DNA of 64,000 nucleotides, from positions 372,001-436,000 of the forward strand of contig NW_027473350.1 of the NCBI RefSeq assembly GCF_050947335.1, given 5' to 3'. This document shows, piece by piece, positions 49,717-63,495 of the stretch (the stretch's first letter is position 1; every line of letters begins with the position of its first letter). Source of the stretch: Megachile rotundata (taxonomy: Eukaryota; Arthropoda; Insecta; Hymenoptera; Megachilidae). A program made the position numbers and the translations under genes. Under the pieces are notes generated by a model. That model searched no databases, had not been told where the DNA came from, and saw nothing but the letters and a program-made list of their open reading frames with translations.

Positions 49717-49909
49717 ACAATCACAATCATACAATCACAATCATACAATCACAATCATAGAACCACAATCAGACAATCACAATCATACAATCACAATCGT
49801 ACAATCACAATCATACAATCACAATCATACAATTACAATCATACAATCACAATCATACAATCACAATCATAAGATCACAATCATACAATCACAATCATAC
49901 AATCACAAT

Positions 49910-52900
49910 CATACAATTACAATCACACAATCACAATCATACAATCACAATCATACAATCACAATCATACAATCGCAATCATACAACTACTATCTCCAAA
50001 ATACAATATCCCAAATACAATCATACAATCAGAATCATACAATCACAATCATACAATCACAATCATACAATCACAATCATACTATCACAATCATACAATC
50101 AGAATCATACATTCACAATCATAAAACCACAATCAGACAATCACAATCATACCATCACCATCATACAATCACAATCATACAATCATAATCATACAATAAC
50201 AATCACACAATCACAATCATAAGATCACAATCATACAATCACAATCATACAATCACAATCATACAATCACAATCATACAATCGCAATCATACAATTACAA
50301 TCTCCAAAATACAATATCCCAAATACAATCATACAATCAGAATCATACAATCACAATCATACAATCACAATCATACAATCACAATCATACTATCACAATC
50401 ATACAATCATAATCATACAATGACAATCATACAATCACAATCATACAATCACAATCATACAATCACAATCATACAATCACAATCATACAATCACAATCAT
50501 ACATTCACAATCATAAAACCACAATCAGACAATCACAATCATACCATCACCATCACACAATCACAATCATACAATCATAATCATACAATTACAATCACAC
50601 AATCACAATCATACAATCACAATCATACAATCACAATCATACAATCGCAATCATACAATTACTATCTCCAAAATACAATATCCCAAATACAATCATACAA
50701 TCAGAATCATACAATCACAATCATACAATCACAATCATACAATCACAATCATACTATCACAATCATACAATCAGAATCATACAATCACAATCATACAATC
50801 GCAAGCATACAATCACAATCATACAATCACAATCATACAATCACAATCATACAATCGCAATCATACAATTACAATCTCCCAAATACAATCATACAACCAC
50901 AATCATACAATCACAATCATACAATCACAATCATACTATCACAATCATACAATCACAATCATGCAATCACAATCATACAATCATAATCAGACAATGACAA
51001 TCATACAATCACAATCATACAATCACAATCATACAATCACAATCATAGAACCACCATCAGACTATCACAATCATACAATCACAATCATACAATCACAATC
51101 ATACAATCACAGTCATACAATCACAGTCATACAATCACTATCATACTATCACAATCATACAATCACAATCATACAATCGCAATCATACAATCGCAGTCAT
51201 ACAATCGCAATCATACAATCACAATCACACAATCACAATCATACAATCACAATCTTCCAGTCACAGTCATACAATCACAATCATACAGTCACAATCATAC
51301 TATCGCAATCATACAATCACAATCATACCATCACAATCATACAATCACAACCATACAATCATAATCATACAATCACAATCATACCATCATAATCATACAA
51401 TCACAATCATACAATCGCAATCATACAATCGCAATCATACAATCACAATCATACAATCACAATCATACAATCATAATCATATAATCACAATCATACAATC
51501 ACAATCATACTATCGCAATCATACAATCACAAACATACCATCACAATCATACAATTACAATCATACAATCGCAATCATACAATCACAATCATAAGATCAC
51601 AATCATACAATCACAATCACACAATCACAATCATACAATCACAATCATACAATCACAATCATACAATCACAATCATACAATCACAATCATACAATCACAA
51701 TCATAGAACCACAATCAGACAATCACAATCATACAATCACAATCATACAATCACAATCATACAATCACAATCATACAATCACAGTCATACAATCACTATC
51801 ATACTATCACAATCATACAATCACAATCATGCAATCACAATCATACAATCATAATCAGACAATGACAATCATACAATCACAACCATACAATCACAATCAT
51901 ACAATCACAATCATAAAACCACAATCAGACAATCACAATCATACCATCACCATCATACAATCACAATCATACAATCATAATCATACAATTACAATCACAC
52001 AATCACAATCATACAATCACAATCATACAATCACAATCATACAATCGCAATCATACAATTACTATCTCCAAAATACAATATCACAAATACAATCATACAA
52101 TCAGAATCATACAATCACAATCATACAATCACAATCATACAATCACAATCATACTATCACAATCATACAATCAGAATCATACAATCACAATCATACAATC
52201 GCAAGCATACAATCACAATCATACAATCACAATCATACAATCACAATCATACAATCGCAATCATACAATTACAATCTCCCAAATGCAATCATACAACCAC
52301 AATCATACAATCACAATCATACAATCACAATCATACTATCACAATCATACAATCACAATCAAGCAATCACAATCATACAATCATAATCAGACAATGATAA
52401 TCATACAATCACAATCATACAATCACAATCATACAATCACAATCATACAATCACAATCATAGAACCACCATCAGACTATCACAATCATACAATCACAATC
52501 ATACAATCACAATCATACAATCACAGTCATACAATCACAGTCATACAATCACTATCATACTATCACAATCATACAATCACAATCATACAATCGCAATCAT
52601 ACAATCGCAGTCATACAATCGCAATCATACAATCACATTCACACAATCACAATCATACAATCACAATCTTCCAGTCACAGTCGTACAATCACAATCATAC
52701 AGTCACAATCATACTATCGCAATCATACAATCACAATCATACCATCACAATCATACAATCACAACCATACAATCATAATCATACAATCACAATCATACCA
52801 TCATAATCATACAATCGCAATCATACAATCTCAATCATACAATCGCAATCATACATTCACAATCATACAATCATAATCATACAATCATAATCATACAATC

Positions 52901-53200
52901 ACAATCATACAATCACAATCATAGAACCACAATCAGACAATCACAATCATACCATCACAATCATACAATCACAATCATACAATCACAATCATACAATCGC
53001 AATCATACAATTACAATCTCCAAAATACAATATCCCAAATACAATCATACAATCACAATCATACAATCACAATCATAAGATCACAATCATACAATCACAA
53101 TCATACAATCACAATCATACAATCACAATCATACAATCGCAATCATACAATTACAATCTCCAAAATACAATATCCCAAATACAATCATACAATCAGAATC
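49910..53200 (+). repeat. Higher-order repeat J, copy 2
   Basis: Counterpart of 25,970-29,270. Its first 0.7 kb (49.89-50.62 kb) also matches 45.93-46.66 kb at 3,960 bp, differing at ATACAACTAC (49,981) against ATACAATTAC (46,021). Private variants include CAATCTCAATC near 52,828. Confidence 0.75.
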
Positions 53201-56200
53201 ATACAATCACAATCATACAATCACAATCATACAATCACAATCATACTATCACAATCATACAATCATAATCATACAATGACAATCATACAATCACAATCAT
53301 ACAATCACAATCATACAATCACAATCATACATTCACAATCATAAAACCACAATCAGACAATCACAATCATACCATCACCATCATACAATCACAATCATAC
53401 AATCATAATCATACAATTACAATCACACAATCACAATCATACAATCACAATCATACAATCACAATCATACAATCGCAATCATACAATTACTATCTCCAAA
53501 ATACAATATCCCAAATACAATCATACAATCAGAATCATACAATCACAATCATACAATCACAATCATACAATCACAATCATACTATCACAATCATACAATC
53601 AGAATCATACAATCACAATCATACAATCGCAAGCATACAATCACAATCATACAATCACAATCATACAATCACAATCATACAATCGCAATCATACAATTAC
53701 AATCTCCCAAATACAGTCATACAACCACAATCATACAATCACAATCATACAATCACAATCATACTATCACAATCATACAATCACAATCATGCAATCACAA
53801 TCATACAATCATAATCAGACAATGACAATCATACAATCACAATCATACAATCACAATCATAGAACCACCATCAGACTATCACAATCATACAATCACAATC
53901 ATACAATCACAATCATACAATCACAGTCATACAATCACAGTCATACAATCACTATCATACTATCACAATCATACAATCACAATCATACAATCGCAATCAT
54001 ACAATCGCAGTCATACAATCGCAATCATACAATCACAATCACACAATCACAATCATACAATCACAATCTTCCAGTCACAGTCATACAATCACAATCATAC
54101 AGTCACAATCATACTATCGCAATCATACAATCACAATCATACCATCACAATCATACAATCACAACCATACAATCATAATCATACAATCACAATCATACCA
54201 TCATAATCATACAATCGCAATCATACAATCGCAATCATACATTCGCAATCATACATTCACAATCATACAATCATAATCATACAATCATAATCATACAATC
54301 ACAATCATACAATCACAATCATAGAACCACAATCAGACAATCACAATCATACCATCACAATCATACAATCACAATCATACAATCACAGTCATACAATCAC
54401 TATCATACTATCACAATCATACAATCACAATCATAGAACAACAATCAGACAATCACAATCATACAATCACAATCGTACAATCACAATCATACAATCACAG
54501 TCATACGATCACAGTCATACAATCACAATCATACTATCACAATCATACAATCACAATCATACAGTCACAATCATACTATCGCAATCATACGGTCACAATC
54601 ATACCATCACAATCATACAATCACAACCATACAATCAGAATCATACAATCACAACCATACAATCATAATCATACAATCACAATCATACAATCGCAATCAT
54701 ACAATCACAATAATACAATCACAATCATACAATCACAATCGTACTATCGCAATCATACAATCACAATCATACCATCACCATCATACAATCACAATCATAC
54801 AATCATAATCATACAATTACAATCATACAATCACAATCATACAATCACAATCATACAATCACAATCATACAATCACAATCATACAATCACAATCATACAA
54901 TCGCAATCATACAATTACAATCTCCAAAAACAATCTCCCAAATACAATCATACAATCAGAATCATACAATCACAATCATACAATCACAATCATACAATCA
55001 CAATCATACTATCACAATCATACAATCATAATCATACAATCACAGTCATACAATCACAATCGTACAATCACAGTCATACAATCACAATCTTACAATCACA
55101 ATCGTACTATCACAATCACACAATCACAATCATACAATCACAATCATACAATCACAATCATACAATCACAATCATACAATCACAATCATGCAATCACAAT
55201 CATACAATCATAATCATACAATGACAATCATACAATTACAATCATACAATCACAATCATACAATCACAATCATAAGATCACAATCATACAATCACAATCA
55301 CACAATCACAATCATACAATCACAATCATACAATCACAATCATACAATCACAATCATACAATCGCAAGCATACAATCACAATCATACAATCATAATCATA
55401 CGATCACAATCATACAATCACAATCATAGAACCACAATCAGACAATCACAATCATACAATCACAATCATACAATCACAATCATACAATCACAATCATACA
55501 ATCACAATCATACAATCACAATCATGCAATCACAATCATACAATCATAATCATACAATGACAATCATACAATTACAATCATACAATCACAATCATACAAT
55601 CACAATCATACAATCACAATCATAAGATCACAATCATACAATCACAATCACACAATCACAATCATACAATCACAATCATACAATCACAATCATACAATCA
55701 CAATCATACAATCGCAAGCATACAATCACAATCATACAATCATAATCATACAATCACAATCATACAATCACAATCATAGAACCACAATCAGACAATCACA
55801 ATCATACAATCACAATCATACAATCACAATCATACAATCACAATCATACAATCACAGTCATACAGTCACTATCATACTATCACAATCATACAATCACAAT
55901 CATGCAATCACAATCATACAATCATAATCAGACAATGACAATCATACAATCGCAATCATACAATCACAATCATACAATCACAATCATAGAACCACAATCA
56001 GACAATCACAATCATACAATCACAATCATACAATCACAATCATACAATCACAATCATACAATCACAATCATACAATCACAATCATACAATCACAGTCATA
56101 CAATCACAGTCATACAATCACTATCATACTATCACAATCATACAATCACAATCATACAATCGCAATCTTACAATCGCAGTCATACAATCGCAATCATACA

Positions 56201-56463
56201 ATCACAATCACACAATCACAATCATACAATCACAATCTTCCAGACACAGTCATACAATCACAATCATACAGTCACAATCATACTATCGCAATCATACAAT
56301 CACAATCATACCATCACAATCATACAATCACAACCATACAATCATAATCATACAATCACAATCATACCATCATAATCATACAATCACAATCATACAATCG
56401 CAATCATACAATCGCAATCATACAATCACAATCATACTATCGCAATCATACAATCACAATCAT

Positions 56464-57876
56464 ACCATCACAATCATACAATTACAATCATACAATCACA
56501 ATCATACAATCACAATCATAAGATCACAATCATACAATCACAATCATACAATCACAATCAAACACTCACAATCATTGAATCACAATCATACAATCACAAT
56601 CATACGATCACAATCATACAATTACTACTATACAATCACAATCATACAAAAACAATCTTACAATCACAATCATACAATCACAATCATACAATCACAATCA
56701 TGCAATCACAATCATACAATCACAATCATACAATCAAAATCATACAATCACAATCATACAATCACAATCGTGCAATCACTGTCATACAATCGCAATCATA
56801 CAATCGCAATCATACAATCACAATCATACAATCACAATCATACAATCGCAAGCATACAATCACAATCATACAATCACAATCATACAATCGCAATCATACA
56901 ATTACAATCTCCCAAATACAATCATACAATCACAATCAAACAATCACAATCATACTACCGCAATCATACAATCACAATCAGACCATCACAATCATACAAT
57001 TACAATCATCAATCACAATCATACAATCACAATCATACAATCAAAATCATACAATCGCAATCATACTATCACAATCATGCAATCACAATCATACAATCAC
57101 AATCATACAATCACAATCATACAATCACAATCATACTATCACAATCATACAATCACAATCATGCAATCACAATCATACAATCACAATCATACAATCACAA
57201 TCATACAATCACAATCATACAATCACAATCATACAATCACAATCATACAATCACAATCATAGAACCACAATCAGACAATCACAATCATACAATCACAATC
57301 GTACAATCACAATCATACAATCACAATCATACAATCACAATCATACAATCACAATCATACAATCACAATCATACAATCACAATCATACAATCACAATCAT
57401 ACAATCACAATCGTGCAATCACAATCATACAATCGCAATCATACAATCGCAATCATACAATCACAATCATACAATCACAATCATACAATCACAATCATAC
57501 AATCACAATCATACAATCACAATCAAACAATCACAATCATACTACCGCAATCATACAATCACAATCATACCTTCACAATCATACAATTACAATCATACAA
57601 TCACAATCATACAATCATAATCATACAATCAAAATCATACAATCGCAATCATACTATCACAATCATACAATCAAAATCATACAATCACAATCATACAATC
57701 ACAATCATGCAATCACAATCATACAATCACAATCATACAATCACAATCATACAATCACAATCATACTATCACAATCATACAATCACAATCATGCAATCAC
57801 AATCATACAATCACAATCATACAATCACAATCATACAATCACAATCATACAATCACAATCATACAATCACAATCAT
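56464..57876 (+). repeat. Module M, copy 5
   Basis: Lies 8,160 bp from copy 4, with the deletion marker at 57,007. It lacks the private G of copies 3 and 4, so it derives from the copy 1/2 lineage. It forms the extra segment that separates the two colinear parts of the large duplication I. Confidence 0.9.
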
Positions 57877-60800
57877 ACAATCACAATCATACAATCACAA
57901 TCATACAATCACAATCATAGAACCACAATCAGACAATCACAATCATACAATCACAATCGTACAATCACAATCATACAATCACAATCATACAATCACAATC
58001 ATACAATCACAATCATACAATCACAATCATACAATCACAATCATACAATCATAATCATATAATCACAATCATACAATCACAATCATACTATCGCAATCAT
58101 ACAATCACAATCATACCATCACAATCATACAATTACAATCATACAATCACAATCATACAATCACAATCATAAGATCACAATCATACAATCACAATCATAC
58201 AATCACAATCATACAATCACAATCATACAATCGCAATCATACAATTACAATCTCCAAAATACAATATCCCAAATACAATCATACAATCAGAATCATACAA
58301 TCACAATCATACAATCACAATCATACAATCACAATCATACTATCACAATCATACAATCATAATCATACAATGACAATCATACAATCACAATCATACAATC
58401 ACAATCATACAATCACAATCATACATTCACAATCATAAAACCACAATCAGACAATCACAATCATACCATCACCATCATACAATCACAATCATACAATCAT
58501 AATCATACAATTACAATCACACAATCACAATCATACAATCACAATCATACAATCGCAATCATACAATTACTATCTCCAAAATACAATATCCCAAATACAA
58601 TCATACAATCAGAATCATACAATCACAATCATACAATCACAATCATACAATCACAATCATACATTCACAATCATAAAACCACAATCAGACAATCACAATC
58701 ATACCATCACCATCATACAATCACAATCATACAATCATAATCATACAATTACAATCACACAATCACAATCATACAATCACAATCATACAATCGCAATCAT
58801 ACAATTACTATCTCCAAAATACAATATCCCAAATACAATCATACAATCAGAATCATACAATCACAATCATACAATCACAATCATACAATCACAATCATAC
58901 TATCACAATCATACAATCAGAATCATACAATCACAATCATGCAATCGCAAGCATACAATCACAATCATACAATCACAATCATACAATCACAATCATACAA
59001 TCACAATCATACAATCACAATCATACAATCACAATCATACAATCGCAATCATACAGTTACAATCTCCCAAATACAATCATACAACCACAATCATACAATC
59101 ACAATCATACAATCACAATCATACTATCACAATCATACAATCACAATCATGCAATCACAATCATACAATCATAATCAGACAATGACAATCATACAATCAC
59201 AATCATACAATCACAATCATACAATCACAATCATACAATCACAATCATAGAACCACCATCAGACTATCACAATCATACAATCACAATCATACAATCACAA
59301 TCATACAATCACAGTCATACAATCACAGTCATACAATCACTATCATACTATCACAATCATACAATCACAATCATACAATCGCAATCATACAATCGCAGTC
59401 ATACAATCGCAATCATACAATCACAATCACACAATCACAATCATACAATCACAATCTTCCAGTCACAGTCATACAATCACAATCATACAGTCACAATCAT
59501 ACTATCGCAATCATACAATCACAATCATACCATCACAATCATACAATCACAATCACACAATCACAATCATACAATCACAATCATACAATCACAATCATAC
59601 AATCACAATCATACAATCGCAAGCATACAATCACAATCATACAATCATAATCATACAATCACAATCATACAATCACAATCATACAATCACAATCAGACAA
59701 TCACAATCATACAATCACAATCATACAATCACAATCATACAATCACAGTCATACAATCACTATCATACTATCACAATCATACAATCACAATCATGCAATC
59801 ACAATCATACAATCATAATCAGACAATGACAATCATACAATCACAACCATACAATCACAATCATACAATCACAATCATAGAACCACAATCAGACAATCAC
59901 AATCATACAATCACAATCATACAATCACAATCATACAATCACAATCATACAATCACAATCATACAATCACAATCATACAATCACAATCATACAATCACAA
60001 TCATACAATCACAATCATAGAACCACAATCAGACAATCACAATCATACAATCACAATCGTACGATCACAATCATACAATCACAGTCATACGATCACAGTC
60101 ATACAATCACAATCATACTATCACAATCATACTATCACAATCATACAATCATAATCATACAATCACAGTCATACAATCGCAATCATACAATCACAATCAT
60201 ACTATCACAATCATACTATCACAATCATACAATCATAATCATACAATCACAGTCATACAATCGCAATCATACAATCACAATATTACAATCACAATCATAC
60301 AATCACAATTGTACTATCGCAATCATACAATCACAATCACCATCATACAATCACAATCATACAATCATAATCATACAATTACAATCATACAATCACAATC
60401 ATACAATCACAATCATACAGTCACAATCATACAATCACAATCTTACAATCACAATCTTACTATCACAATCATACAGTCATAATCATACAATCACAATCAT
60501 ACAATCACAATCGTACAATCAAAAATCATACAATCATAATCATACAATCACAATCATACAATCACAATCATACAATCACAGTCATACAATCACAATCTTA
60601 CAATCACAATCATACTATCACAATCACACAATCACAATCATACAATCACAATCATACAATCAGAATCGTACAATCACAATCATACAATCACAATCTTCCA
60701 GTCACAATCATACAATCACAATCTTACAATCGCAATCATACAATCGCAATCATACAATCACAATCATACAATCACAATCATACAATCACAATCATACAAT

Positions 60801-63495
60801 CGCAAGCATACAATCACAATCATACAATCATAATCATACGATCACAATCATACAATCACAATCATAGAACCACAATCAGACAATCACAATCATACAATCA
60901 CAATCATACAATCACAATCATACAATCACAATCATACAATCACAATCATACAATCGCAATCATACAATTACAATCTCCAAAAACAATCTCCCAAATACAA
61001 TCATACAATCAGAATCATACAATCACAATCATACAATCACAATCATACAATCACAATCATACTATCACAATCATACAATCATAATCATACAATCACAGTC
61101 ATACAATCACAATCGTACAATCACAGTCATACAATCACAATCTTACAATCACAATCGTACTATCACAATCACACAATCACAATCATACAATCACAATCAT
61201 ACAATCACAATCATACAATCACAATCATACAATCACAATCATGCAATCACAATCATACAATCATAATCATACAATGACAATCATACAATTACAATCATAC
61301 AATCACAATCATACAATCACAATCATAAGATCACAATCATACAATCACAATCACACAATCACAATCATACAATCACAATCATACAATCACAATCATACAA
61401 TCACAATCATACAATCGCAAGCATACAATCACAATCATACAATCATAATCATACGATCACAATCATACAATCACAATCATAGAACCACAATCAGACAATC
61501 ACAATCATACAATCACAATCATACAATCACAATCATACAATCACAATCATACAATCACAATCATACAATCACAATCATGCAATCACAATCATACAATCAT
61601 AATCATACAATGACAATCATACAATTACAATCATACAATCACAATCATACAATCGCAAGCATACAATCACAATCATACAATCATAATCATACGATCACAA
61701 TCATACAATCACAATCATAGAACCACAATCAGACAATCACAATCATACAATCACAATCATACAATCACAATCATACAATCACAATCATACAATCACAATC
61801 ATACAATCACAATCATACCATCACCATCATACAATCACAATCATACAATCATAATCATACAATTACAATCATACAATCACAATCATACAATCACAATCAT
61901 ACAATCACAATCATACAATCACAATCATACAATCGCAATCATACAATTACAATCTCCAAAAACAATCTCCCAAATACAATCATACAATCAGAATCATACA
62001 ATCACAATCATACAATCACAATCATACAATCACAATCATACTATCACAATCATACAATCATAATCATACAATCACAGTCATACAATCACAATCGTACAAT
62101 CACAGTCATACAATCACAATCTTACAATCACAATCGTACTATCACAATCACACAATCACAATCATACAATCACAATCATACAATCACAATCATACAATCA
62201 CAATCATACAATCACAATCATGCAATCACAATCATACAATCATAATCATACAATGACAATCATACAATTACAATCATACAATCACAATCATACAATCACA
62301 ATCATAAGATCACAATCATACAATCACAATCACACAATCACAATCATACAATCACAATCATACAATCACAATCATACAATCACAATCATACAATCGCAAG
62401 CATACAATCACAATCATACAATCATAATCATACGATCACAATCATACAATCACAATCATAGAACCACAATCAGACAATCACAATCATACAATCACAATCA
62501 TACAATCACAATCATACAATCACAATCATACAATCACAATCATACAATCACAATCATGCAATCACAATCATACAATCATAATCATACAATGACAATCATA
62601 CAATTACAATCATACAATCACAATCATACAATCACAATCATACAATCACAATCATAAGATCACAATCATACAATCACAATCACACAATCACAATCATACA
62701 ATCACAATCATACAATCACAATCATACAATCACAATCATACAATCGCAAGCATACAATCACAATCATACAATCATAATCATACAATCACAATCATACAAT
62801 CACAATCATAGAACCACAATCAGACAATCACAATCATACAATCACAATCATACAATCACAGTCATACAATCACAGTCATACAGTCACTATCATACTATCA
62901 CAATCATACAATCACAATCATGCAATCACAATCATACAATCATAATCAGACAATGACAATCATACAATCGCAATCATACAATCACAATCATACAATCACA
63001 ATCATAGAACCACAATCAGACAATCACAATCATACAATCACAATCATACAATCACAATCATACAATCACAATCATACAATCACAATCATACAATCACAAT
63101 CATACAATCACAATCATACAATCACAGTCATACAATCACAGTCATACAATCACTATCATACTATCACAATCATACAATCACAATCATACAATCGCAATCT
63201 TACAATCGCAGTCATACAATCGCAATCATACAATCACAATCACACAATCACAATCATACAATCACAATCTTCCAGACACAGTCATACAATCACAATCATA
63301 CAGTCACAATCATACTATCGCAATCATACAATCACAATCATACCATCACAATCATACAATCACAACCATACAATCATAATCATACAATCACAATCATACC
63401 ATCATAATCATACAATCACAATCATACAATCGCAATCATACAATCGCAATCATACAATCACAATCATACTATCGCAATCATACAATCACAATCAT

